Part shown: piece by piece, positions 6,561-13,414 of the stretch
Layout of the letters: every line of letters starts with the position of its first letter
Position numbering within the stretch: position 1 is the stretch's first letter
DNA from: Candidatus Taylorbacteria bacterium RIFCSPLOWO2_01_FULL_50_130
GTDB lineage: Bacteria; Patescibacteriota; Minisyncoccia; Phycocordibacterales; UBA10002
Length of the DNA: 16,845 nt
Reading direction: 5' to 3'
Assembly (NCBI GenBank): GCA_001821155.1
Contig: MHSB01000006.1
Span: 1-16,845 of the forward strand
Notes under the pieces: generated by a model
What the model was told of the DNA's origin: nothing
Databases searched by the model: none
What the model saw: only the letters and a program-made list of their open reading frames with translations
Translations under genes and position numbers: made by a program

Positions 6561-7766
6561 CTATTCCACGCCCACAAGATCGTAAATCGGAATAAGAACC
6601 GAAGCGAGCAGAAATCCAACGCCTAAGCCGAGCATAACAATGAGTGCCGGCTCAATGAGGGAGACAAGCGTGTCTACCGCATTCGTCACTTCCCTCCGAT
6701 AGAAGCGCGCGAGCGTGTTCAGTATATTGCCGATCTCGCCGCTCTCCTCTCCGACTTTTATCATCTGAATCATAATCCCGGGAATAACGGGGCTTTTTGA
6801 AAGGGCGTCGGCGATGAAAGAGCCGCCTTTGACCTCCTCGGCCGCGAGTGCAAGCGCTTTCTCAAACACCGCGTTGTCAACAACATCCCCCGTAATCTCA
6901 AGTACCCGCACGATTGGGATCGCGGCGGAAAGTTGCGTATGCATGTTGTCGGCTATGCGCGAGAGGTAGAACTTGCGGTAGAGATTTCCGATGTACGGAA
7001 GTCTGATTTTAAGCTCGCTCAAAGTATACCGCCCGTTCCTTGTTTTGGAAAATCGCCACACAACGAGCCCCGCAATAATAAGAAAAACGAGCAGAAACCA
7101 GCCATACGCGGTGAAAAAATAGCTCATCCCAAGCACGATTTTGGTATAGATGGGTATCTCGCGTCCGGATTCCGTAAGAATAGAGCTGATGCTCGGTATC
7201 ACGGTCGTAAGCATGAGAACCATCACTCCAATAAACGTGATAATGACAAAGATGGGATAGACGAGCGCGCTCCTTACCTTTGAGGTAACCTCAAATGTCC
7301 GTTCAAGATAGTCGGCCAGAAACCCGAAAATCTCATCCAGCTTACCCGCCTCTTCGCCGGAACGCACCATGTTGACATAGAAGTTGGAAAATGCCTCCGG
7401 GTGTTTTTCCATGGCTTGCGAAATTGAGCTTCCTCCCTGCAGGTCGTCTGAAATAGAGATGAGCGCTTCTTTGAGCATCGGATGGTCGGTCTCACTCGCA
7501 AGCAGACGAAAAATGCGCATCGCGGAAACCTGCGCCTCAAAAAGCGTTGATATCTGACGTGAGAGAATGACAACGTCTCCGCCTTTGATGCGCCTCCAAA
7601 ATGAGAGGTCGCGTCTGAAAATGGAGGCGCTCCGCGCGGGCGTGATCGCGGAGATGATGAAACTGCGCCGCTGCAGGGCGGTAATGGCCACTTCTATGTT
7701 CATCGCCTCGATGCTCCCGTTTACCGCCCGACCCGAGGCATCTGTGGCTTTGTAGGTGAAAAGCAT
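6561..7766 (-). CDS. pilC: Type IV pilus inner-membrane platform protein PilC
   Basis: A polytopic platform protein on which PilB and PilT act to insert or remove pilins. The 401-residue length is normal. Two GspF domains are visible, each with its conserved signature: SGEEAGKLDE (136-145) and VGEESGEIGN (338-347). Membrane segments lie near 170-190, 223-238 and 373-394. The N-terminal FTYKATDASGRAVNGSIEA is also typical. It lies 83 bases after pilT; that spacer is almost filled by AGCTT words and the octamer array runs right up to the start codon. No Shine-Dalgarno sequence is present. Identity is secure. Confidence 0.95.
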   Translation of the reverse strand: MLFTYKATDASGRAVNGSIEAMNIEVAITALQRRSFIISAITPARSASIFRRDLSFWRRIKGGDVVILSRQISTLFEAQVSAMRIFRLLASETDHPMLKEALISISDDLQGGSSISQAMEKHPEAFSNFYVNMVRSGEEAGKLDEIFGFLADYLERTFEVTSKVRSALVYPIFVIITFIGVMVLMLTTVIPSISSILTESGREIPIYTKIVLGMSYFFTAYGWFLLVFLIIAGLVVWRFSKTRNGRYTLSELKIRLPYIGNLYRKFYLSRIADNMHTQLSAAIPIVRVLEITGDVVDNAVFEKALALAAEEVKGGSFIADALSKSPVIPGIMIQMIKVGEESGEIGNILNTLARFYRREVTNAVDTLVSLIEPALIVMLGLGVGFLLASVLIPIYDLVGVE

Positions 7767-7855
7767 AGCTTGTTAGCTTGTTAGCTTGTTAGCTTGTTAG
7801 CTTTCCGAATCTTCTTTCCTAAAAAGCTAATCAGCTAGTAAGCTAAAAGCTAGAG
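7766..7855. repeat. TAGCTTGT octamer array and inverse words between pilT and pilC
   Basis: Four perfect TAGCTTGT copies (7766-7797) plus a partial fifth directly before the pilC start. Inverse words AGCTAAT, CAGCTAGT, AAGCTAAA and AGCTA follow at 7824-7853. The whole 83-base spacer is made of this word. Confidence 0.92.
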
Positions 7856-8908
7856 TAGTCTATCCATAATTCGCGGATTCGGCGAATACGCGAAAGCGTT
7901 CTCCGGAGTAATTTCTCCGCGCCGCACGAGGTCCGCTAAACTGCGGTTCATATCGGTCATGCCCTGTTCAAGTCCCGTTTCTATGAAGGTGTTTATCTCA
8001 TGCGTGCGCTTCTCGCGGATTAGATTGGCCACCGCGTAGTTCGATATAAGGAGTTCGTACGCCGGTATAAGCCCGCCGGATATGCGCGGCACGAGACGTT
8101 GCGAGAAAACCCCGGTAAGAGTTGCGGCAAGTTGAAGGCGGATTTGCTCCTGCTGCCCGGGCGGGAAGATGTCGATGATGCGGTCAATGGATTGCGCCGC
8201 GCTGTTGGTGTGCAAAGTGGAGAAGATGAGGTGTCCGGTTTCCGCGGCGGTAACGGCCGAGCTTATCGTTTCTTGGTCGCGCATTTCTCCGATGAGAGCC
8301 ACGTTAACGTCCTCGCGGAACATGGAGACAAGCGCGGTATGAAAGTCCTTTGTGTCAATGCGAACCTCCCGCTGGTCAATGACGGATAATTTTTCTTCGT
8401 ACATATACTCTATCGGGTCTTCAATCGTCAATATGTGCTCCGAACGGGTAGAGTTGATGATGTTAATGAGGGAAGCGAGAGTGGTTGACTTTCCGTGGCC
8501 CATCGGGCCAACCACCAGAAAAAAACCCTGCCGTTTTTTCGTGAATTGCTCCAGCGCGCGCGGTAAATTGAGCTCTTCAAGCGTAGGCACTTTGCGTGGA
8601 ATAAGACGCAGGGCAATGGCGCTGTTTCCCTTCTCAAAATACGCATTGCATCTGAAGCGCGCTTCGTCTCTAAAATTGTATGAAAAATCCAATTCTTTGT
8701 TCTGTAAAAAGAGTTTCCGATCATTCGGCGAGAGAATTTCTTCAGTGAACGACGAGAGATCGCTCGCGGTAAGGAGCGCTTTTTTAACAAACGGTATGAG
8801 CGCACCGGCAACGCGAATCATGGGGTGGCGGCCGACAAGCAAATGTAAGTCGGACGCGCCTTCGCGAATAGTCGTCTCGATGAGGTTATTGAGGAGTTCC
8901 TTGGACAT
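7850..8908 (-). CDS. pilT: Pilus retraction ATPase PilT
   Basis: A hexameric cytoplasmic ATPase that drives pilus depolymerisation and twitching or DNA uptake. With the start at 8908 it has 352 residues. Motifs: GASDLHL near the N-terminus, Walker A written GPMGHGKST (134-142, instead of GPTGSGKST), the Asp box around TIEDPIEY (161-168), Walker B VALIGEMRD (203-211), His box GHLIFSTLHTN (225-235), and the PilT-diagnostic NLIREKRTHEI region (295-305; most PilTs read AIRNLIRE). An upstream TTG at 8941 would add 11 residues and is less likely. The gene follows the response regulator after a spacer with several inverted repeats. Retention of the AIRNLIRE-like motif separates it from PilB. Confidence 0.94.
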   Translation of the reverse strand: MSKELLNNLIETTIREGASDLHLLVGRHPMIRVAGALIPFVKKALLTASDLSSFTEEILSPNDRKLFLQNKELDFSYNFRDEARFRCNAYFEKGNSAIALRLIPRKVPTLEELNLPRALEQFTKKRQGFFLVVGPMGHGKSTTLASLINIINSTRSEHILTIEDPIEYMYEEKLSVIDQREVRIDTKDFHTALVSMFREDVNVALIGEMRDQETISSAVTAAETGHLIFSTLHTNSAAQSIDRIIDIFPPGQQEQIRLQLAATLTGVFSQRLVPRISGGLIPAYELLISNYAVANLIREKRTHEINTFIETGLEQGMTDMNRSLADLVRRGEITPENAFAYSPNPRIMDRLL

Positions 8909-8932
8909 GGCTGATTTGTAAGGAGCGGAGCG

Positions 8933-8938
8933 ACTATA
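8933..8938 (-). promoter_or_regulatory. Possible -10 element before pilT
   Basis: TATAGT on the minus strand, 24 bases before the pilT ATG. It lies inside a small dyad (ATTTGTA 8913-8919 region with TACAAAT). No good -35 at the usual distance. Confidence 0.25.
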
Positions 8939-8947
8939 CAAATCGCC

Positions 8948-9053
8948 ACCCAGCCGTAGTTTTCACAAACGTGAATACCAAGACTGTCCGCTCCTCAGGT
9001 TGATTTCGCTTTACTAAATAGCAATCGCGTATTCTCTAAAACTACGGCTGGGT
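8948..9053. repeat. Perfect 16-base inverted repeat between response regulator and pilT
   Basis: ACCCAGCCGTAGTTTT at 8948-8963 and its exact inverse at 9038-9053 bracket 74 bases. Weaker pairing continues inward (GAATAC with GTATTC). A second pair, GGAGCGGA (8921-8928) with TCCGCTCC (8988-8995), overlaps it. Confidence 0.88.
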
Positions 9054-9079
9054 CTCGAAACATCACTCCAAAAACATGC

Positions 9080-9484
9080 TCACTTTGTTCGCTGTCTTTG
9101 CAGGATGTTTCGGACCTCTTCCACCACTTCTGACGGTGTTGCAACAGCTTTGACTATATACCCCGCAACACTGAGACTCTTGGCGCGTGCGATATCGGCT
9201 GGTTGGCTCGTATTGGTAAGAACAATCACCGCCGCGTCAGGAGCAAGACGCTCCGCTTGCATCTTCTCTATGAACTCCAGACCGTCAACGCCGGGCATGA
9301 TGAGGTCGCAGAGTATCGCCGAAGGACGATAGCCATCGCGAAGTTTTTGCAGAGCGGCAGTGGCGCCGCCGATTGCCTCGACTTCAAAGCCGGAGTTCTT
9401 GAACTTGCGCGCATACATATCCAAGAGAAATTGGTCATCGTCCAGGAGCAGCAGCGAAGTCTTTTTTGTTTGAGCGTCGGTCAT
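9080..9484 (-). CDS. Stand-alone response regulator receiver protein
   Basis: A 134-residue CheY-like protein consisting only of a receiver domain. The acidic pocket is D15-D16-D17, the phospho-acceptor is D60 in ILCDLIMPGVDG, the switch Thr is T90 in VIVLTN, and the conserved Lys is K112 in GYIVKA. The Lys is normally followed by Pro; here it is Ala. No output domain follows, so it would act by protein contact, as PilG and PilH do in twitching control. It sits between pilB and pilT in the pilus cluster and no histidine kinase is in the window. TATACT lies six bases before the ATG, so its transcript may be leaderless. The pilus target is inferred from context only. Confidence 0.92.
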   Translation of the reverse strand: MTDAQTKKTSLLLLDDDQFLLDMYARKFKNSGFEVEAIGGATAALQKLRDGYRPSAILCDLIMPGVDGLEFIEKMQAERLAPDAAVIVLTNTSQPADIARAKSLSVAGYIVKAVATPSEVVEEVRNILQRQRTK

Positions 9485-9490
9485 GGCATT

Positions 9491-9496
9491 AGTATA
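9491..9496 (-). promoter_or_regulatory. Candidate leaderless -10 element of the response regulator
   Basis: TATACT on the minus strand, six bases before the ATG at 9484, in an AT-rich context. The geometry is identical to that of pilM and pilD. No convincing -35 element. Confidence 0.5.
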
Positions 9497-9500
9497 ATAT

Positions 9501-9597
9501 ATACGAAACAGCGAATTATACGAATATACAAATTGCTACGAATAGGAAAATTTTCATTTGCAGCCATTCGTCGGACTTTAATTCGTATTTTCGTATT
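9501..9597. repeat. TACGAA / TTCGTA words between pilB and response regulator
   Basis: TACGAA occurs three times (starting near 9502, 9520 and 9537), and TTCGT occurs three times in inverted sense (near 9568, 9582 and 9590). The 112-base spacer can fold on itself through these. Confidence 0.8.
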
Positions 9598-11306
9598 TAC
9601 AGCTTATTAACCTCTTCCCACGGAATCTCATGCCGAAACGCTTTGACAACGGCGTCTTCCTTCATGGTAAGCATTCCTTGCTTTCTTCCGACGCGCCGCA
9701 CTTCCGACTCCGCGGGATTCTTTAGGATAACTTCTTCAAGCTCGCGATCCATCTTGAGGATTTCGAACACCGCAACGCGCCCGCGAGTGCCTTTCGGACA
9801 GCGCGCGGTTACTTCCAATTGGAGTACGTCCTTCGCGAACGGAATGTCTTTCCTGAATTGTTCCGACAAGTCTCTGAATTCCGTATCAATGAGCGCTTTG
9901 ATGCTGCCGTCCACCGGCACTGCCTTCCCGGAATCCGGACAAATGAGCTGGACCAGCCGTTGGGCAATGGCCAAAATAAGCGTCGGAGCAATCAGAAATG
10001 GGTCAACGCCCATGTCAATAAGGCGTGGAATCACTCCGGAAGCGTTGTTGGTGTGGATAGTGGAAAAGACAAGATGGCCCGTGAGCGCCGCCTGCACCGC
10101 GAGCTGGGCCGTTTCCTTATCCCTAATCTCCCCAACCATGATGATATCCGGGTCCTGCCGCAACGTGTGTCGCAATCCGGTGGCAAACGTGTACCCGATC
10201 TCCGGGCGAATCTGCGACTGACTGACCCCGGGAATGTTGTACTCCACGGGGTCCTCAAGCGAGAGCACGTTGCTTTTCTCGCGGTCAAGTTCATTCAGCA
10301 TCGCGTAGAGTGTGGTGGACTTTCCGGAACCCGTTGGGCCGGAAATAAGTATCATGCCGTATGGCTTCTGAATCGCCTCCCGAACGAGGGAGAAATTTCT
10401 CTCTGAAAGTCCCATCTCCTGGAGCGGCTTGACGCCTTTTTCAGTATCCAAAATACGCATCACCGCCTTTTCGCCGTAATACGAAGGGAAGGTGGACACG
10501 CGGAAATCAATACGGTGCCCTTCAATGCGAGCGCTGAAACGTCCGTCTTGCGGCTTTCTCTTTTCATCAAGCCGCATGTTTGAGAGAATTTTGATGCGCG
10601 CGAGAAGAGCGGCATGAACTTTCGTGGGAAGGAGGAGTGATGTGTTGAGGATTCCATCCACGCGGAAACGGACGCGGATTTCCTCTCCCATGTGCTCTAT
10701 ATGAATGTCGGACGCATTGCCTTCAGCGGCATAATGCAATATCGTGGCGACGATTTTTGTCACCGGCGCGTCTTCGGTGATGTGCGTTTCCGTCGCCGCG
10801 CCGGGCATGCCCGAAGCGCGCGCGGCTTTCTCCGGACCAAGCTCGGTTTCAAGTTCCGAAAGCGCTTTCGTGACCTCGCCGGAAAGACCTTTGTACGACT
10901 GGAGCACTTTCTCAAAGTCATCCTCGGATATGAGGAAGAGCTTGTACGGCATGCCAAGCTTAGAAGAGATGAAGCTGATGGCGTCCAGAGCTTCCAGGTT
11001 GTCAGGGTCCACGATGCCAAGAAGCAGCGCTCCATCCGACACTCCGATGGGCGCGAAGCGGTAGAACGCGGCCGATTCCTCCGGGACGTATTTCAGCACG
11101 TCAAACGAAATGTCCTTGCCTTCAAGATTCTGAAGGGGAATGCCGTAGAGTTCCGCCTTGCCGGCAACAATGTCCTCTCGCTTCAGCCCATAGTTCATGA
11201 GCGCAGACTCAATATCGCCGCCGAGCGCATTCGCGCGCTCGGTTAGCGCGTGGATGTCGGCTTCCGTTATTATTCCTTTTTTAGCTAAGATGTCGAGTAA
11301 CGTCAT
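9597..11306 (-). CDS. pilB: Pilus extension ATPase PilB
   Basis: A hexameric ATPase that powers pilus assembly. The 569-residue protein has an N-terminal MshEN/GspE-N region (about 1-150), then the ATPase core: ASDIHIE (198-204), Walker A GPTGSGKST (323-331), Asp box around LEDPVEY (350-356), Walker B DIIMVGEIRD (387-396) and His box HLVFSTIHTN (411-420). The tetracysteine zinc motif of typical PilB/GspE is reduced to two Cys, in LICPDSG (C456) and ARCPKGTRGR (C503), so zinc binding is doubtful. It follows the pilP-like gene after a 95-base spacer filled by a long imperfect hairpin. No Shine-Dalgarno sequence is visible. Identity is secure; assembly rather than secretion is inferred from the cluster. 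Confidence 0.95.
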   Translation of the reverse strand: MTLLDILAKKGIITEADIHALTERANALGGDIESALMNYGLKREDIVAGKAELYGIPLQNLEGKDISFDVLKYVPEESAAFYRFAPIGVSDGALLLGIVDPDNLEALDAISFISSKLGMPYKLFLISEDDFEKVLQSYKGLSGEVTKALSELETELGPEKAARASGMPGAATETHITEDAPVTKIVATILHYAAEGNASDIHIEHMGEEIRVRFRVDGILNTSLLLPTKVHAALLARIKILSNMRLDEKRKPQDGRFSARIEGHRIDFRVSTFPSYYGEKAVMRILDTEKGVKPLQEMGLSERNFSLVREAIQKPYGMILISGPTGSGKSTTLYAMLNELDREKSNVLSLEDPVEYNIPGVSQSQIRPEIGYTFATGLRHTLRQDPDIIMVGEIRDKETAQLAVQAALTGHLVFSTIHTNNASGVIPRLIDMGVDPFLIAPTLILAIAQRLVQLICPDSGKAVPVDGSIKALIDTEFRDLSEQFRKDIPFAKDVLQLEVTARCPKGTRGRVAVFEILKMDRELEEVILKNPAESEVRRVGRKQGMLTMKEDAVVKAFRHEIPWEEVNKL

Positions 11307-11314
11307 AACGTATC

Positions 11315-11397
11315 AGCTTGTTAGCTTGTTAGCTTACTAGCTTGTTAACAGTGTATTTCTCCCTAACAAGCTAAACAGCTAGAAAGCTAACAAGCTA
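11315..11397. repeat. Long imperfect hairpin of AGCTTGTT words between pilP-like gene and pilB
   Basis: Left arm 11315-11349 has AGCTTGTT, AGCTTGTT, AGCTTACT, AGCTTGTT in register. Right arm 11363-11396 is its imperfect inverse. The loop is about 13 bases. It fills the 95-base spacer and uses the same word as the pilT-pilC spacer. Confidence 0.92.
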
Positions 11398-11401
11398 TGG
11401 T

Positions 11402-11830
11402 TTATTCTAAATCAAACCCTCCTCCTGCCGGAACTTTTGGCGCTGAAGCGGGCGTGCGTGACGATCCCGGCGATGGCTTTTTTGCTCCTGAACTCGCGGC
11501 TTTCGCGCCCGCCGCTTCTTCCGTAAACGAGGCAAACGGATTGCGACGGCCCACGGGCTCTGGCGCGATTTGCACTCCGAAATCCTTCAAACTGTTAAAC
11601 ACGGGATCCTCGAATATGGTCCGGTCAAGTTTCGTAGATTTGAGTTTGGCGAGTGCCACAAGAAGTTCTCTGCCAAGTTTCGCGTCAAGCGGGAAAGCGG
11701 GCACGGCGGCGATTTCTTCGGTGGCGGAACGCTTATCGGAGAGCGAGTAGAACAAAAACGCGACAAGCGCCGCCACCATGATGAGAAACGCGATAAGAGT
11801 CTTTTTATCAATGCGTGCGAGAAAATTCAT
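11402..11830 (-). CDS. Small membrane protein, PilP-like
   Basis: A 142-residue protein with one N-terminal membrane helix (about 11-31), a short conserved-looking middle (LGRELLVALAKLKSTKLDRTIF, split here by position 53-74) and the text GRRNPF (about 94-99). PilP proteins carry a GRRDPF motif at the end of a flexible region, and the gene lies directly after pilO as pilP does in the standard pilMNOPQ order. The tail from about residue 105 is rich in Ala, Pro, Ser and Gly and looks disordered. It lacks the beta-sandwich domain of full-length PilP and there is no lipobox, so PilP-like is a tentative label. It may form the inner-membrane alignment complex with PilN and PilO. Confidence 0.7.
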   Translation of the reverse strand: MNFLARIDKKTLIAFLIMVAALVAFLFYSLSDKRSATEEIAAVPAFPLDAKLGRELLVALAKLKSTKLDRTIFEDPVFNSLKDFGVQIAPEPVGRRNPFASFTEEAAGAKAASSGAKKPSPGSSRTPASAPKVPAGGGFDLE

Positions 11831-11882
11831 GGAACGTATGGTATGACTATGTTACAAAATCATAAATGGGCGCGTACTCGCT

Positions 11883-12482
11883 TCAAAACGTATCCGACGC
11901 GTCGGCGTTGAGGCGATATGTGGCGACGGAAAGTGTGTATTCATACGCGTCTTCCCGCGAGCCAAACGAGATGGAATCCACATCGACTAAGCGCAAGCTC
12001 TGCTCCAAATCCCGCAAGAACGAACGGAACGTGTCATACGACCCTTTGACGCTGAAGTTAAGACCAACAGATTTGAAGCGCGTCGTGGACGGACCGAGCG
12101 CGAGGGAGGATGTTTCTGCGGCTCTTTCGTCTGTCTGCGTCAAACTGATACCTCCAAGCGCCATGCCGTATTGTGCCGCGATATTATTGATGTCAATGAT
12201 GAGTCGAACGGAATCAATGTGGTCCGGAAGCAGCTTCTCTAAGCGCTCCCTGTCCTTCGCTGGTATGCGCGCGTATTGCTCCAAGAGCCCCGTTCGGGTC
12301 TGCTCTATTTCTTTCGTCTTATTGAGGGCGTCCATGTATCGGTCTCTCTCTTCCGTAAGCTCCTTGATGCTCCTGTCGCCAAGCTCCGCGTTTCCGGTCA
12401 CGGCGCTGTACGTGGGGTTGACGTAGCCAAAAAATACGCCGACGGAAACTACGATGAGAAAGATTGAAATAATGTTGCTCAT
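11883..12482 (-). CDS. pilO: Type IV pilus alignment protein PilO
   Basis: A 199-residue bitopic membrane protein. One N-terminal helix (about 4-22, ISIFLIVVSVGVFFGYV) is followed by a coiled-coil-like stretch (about 38-80, rich in Glu, Arg and Lys) and a ferredoxin-like periplasm-side domain. The phrases LLPDHIDSVRLIIDINNIA, GLNFSVKGSYDTFRSFLRDLE (overlapping the 20-residue limit, read around 145-165) and SLRLVDVDSISF are characteristic of PilO. The start at 12482 is chosen because further upstream the frame runs through a heptamer spacer and the end of pilN. It pairs with PilN, which overlaps in function and lies 52 bases upstream. It carries no Shine-Dalgarno sequence. Confidence 0.88.
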   Translation of the reverse strand: MSNIISIFLIVVSVGVFFGYVNPTYSAVTGNAELGDRSIKELTEERDRYMDALNKTKEIEQTRTGLLEQYARIPAKDRERLEKLLPDHIDSVRLIIDINNIAAQYGMALGGISLTQTDERAAETSSLALGPSTTRFKSVGLNFSVKGSYDTFRSFLRDLEQSLRLVDVDSISFGSREDAYEYTLSVATYRLNADASDTF

Positions 12483-12493
12483 ATCAGGGAGAA

Positions 12494-12528
12494 ATGAATT
12501 ATGAAGTATGAAGTAAGGAATATGAAAA
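12494..12528. repeat. Degenerate heptamer array between pilN and pilO
   Basis: Five consecutive heptamers: ATGAATT, ATGAAGT, ATGAAGT, AAGGAAT, ATGAAAA. The spacing is intact although the units have drifted. It is the same word as in pilD and the minor-pilin leaders. Confidence 0.85.
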
Positions 12529-12534
12529 TCAGGT

Positions 12535-13188
12535 TCAATTGCTGATTTGAGAATTCGCTTCCAGCGCTTCGTTGTCCGCATCCTGTCCGGGGGACTTGCT
12601 AAGAAGCGTTTCTCGGTAGAGAAGCAGTTTCGGGTCAATCGCAGTCTTAAAGTTAAAGATGACATTTCCGCCCGCGTCCAAGGTAAAATCGGAAAATACG
12701 GGGTCTTTGAACGAGCGTTCGGCGCCGAATACGTCGGACTGCAACGCGATTGAGTTGAAGCTTTTTGCTTCTCCTATCATGCCAATCGTAATATCGCGCC
12801 CGTTCCCGGCGCTAAAATGGAAATTTTGAAACCGTACGTTTTTGAGCGTCTTTTCCTCCAAGATGTCAAAAAGCGGCGAGGGCGCTCGGTGCGAGAGGAG
12901 GAGTTCCTTAGCGCCTTCAATCCGCGCGTTCAGCCGGGAAACCTCGGCAACAAATTCGGGGTCAAAGCTTTTTTTCGCCTGTACGAGCGAGGCGTCGAGA
13001 CGAGCGATGGTTTGAATGAGACGGGACTTATAGAAAAACACCGCCGCCGACAGGCTAAGCACAGCGGCAAAAACCAAGAGCGCCAGAATGAAAAACAAAT
13101 TGACGCTTCTTCCGCCTATCGCGTGAGAGACGGAAAGCGCGCCACCGGCCTTTTTGGGAATGAAGGATGTTTGAATTTGAATTGCCAT
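12535..13188 (-). CDS. pilN: Type IV pilus assembly protein PilN
   Basis: A 217-residue bitopic protein. A short cytoplasmic N-terminus (MAIQIQTSFIPKK) would contact PilM. One membrane helix follows (about 29-53), then a coiled-coil stretch (about 55-95) and a PilN-like ferredoxin domain (FDILEEKTLKNVRFQNF, NSIALQSDVFG). Typical PilN proteins start with an INLLP-like peptide that docks in PilM; here SFIPKK could be the counterpart, which is an inference. The C-terminal tail from about 195 is polar and probably disordered. A 226-base spacer with long inverted repeats separates it from pilM, more than expected for an operon of interacting proteins. TATAAT 11 bases before the ATG may be a local promoter. 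Confidence 0.86.
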   Translation of the reverse strand: MAIQIQTSFIPKKAGGALSVSHAIGGRSVNLFFILALLVFAAVLSLSAAVFFYKSRLIQTIARLDASLVQAKKSFDPEFVAEVSRLNARIEGAKELLLSHRAPSPLFDILEEKTLKNVRFQNFHFSAGNGRDITIGMIGEAKSFNSIALQSDVFGAERSFKDPVFSDFTLDAGGNVIFNFKTAIDPKLLLYRETLLSKSPGQDADNEALEANSQISN

Positions 13189-13199
13189 ACGCTATTCAA

Positions 13200-13205
13200 A
13201 TTATA
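13200..13205 (-). promoter_or_regulatory. Possible -10 element before pilN
   Basis: A perfect TATAAT on the minus strand, 11 bases before the pilN ATG. A transcript from it would have a leader of about five bases. The surroundings are AT-rich, so chance occurrence is possible. Confidence 0.3.
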
Positions 13206-13222
13206 CAAAACCAAAACTGCAC

Positions 13223-13351
13223 AAAAACCAAACAAAACACAAACTTTTCAAAAAACAAACTGCGCAGTATCCAAACAAAGTCCCAAACTGCTCAAAACAT
13301 AAACTCATCTTTCCGTTTGGGTTTTTTTGCGCTGTGTTTTGCTTGGTTTTT
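13223..13351. repeat. 19-base inverted repeat in the pilM-pilN spacer
   Basis: The segments 13223-13241 and 13333-13351 are inverse to each other with a single mismatch (AAAAACC-AACAAAACACA type). The 91-base loop is itself made of AAACTG, CAAAC and TTTGG words. One DNA strand of the spacer is strongly A+C-rich on one side and G+T-rich on the other. Confidence 0.87.
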
Positions 13352-13414
13352 GGGGTATTGTGTTTTGCGCTTTTATTCTTTATTGTAGCGTACTTTTGTA
13401 AAGAACATATCCCC

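Noticed and set aside
8909..9079. Insertion sequence or MITE with terminal inverted repeats
   Set aside because: No target-site duplication could be seen around the 16-base inverted pair and no transposase is near. Kept only as a finding.
12483..12665. In-frame N-terminal extension of PilO
   Set aside because: It overlaps the end of pilN and runs through a heptamer spacer; the membrane helix typical of PilO starts right after the chosen Met.
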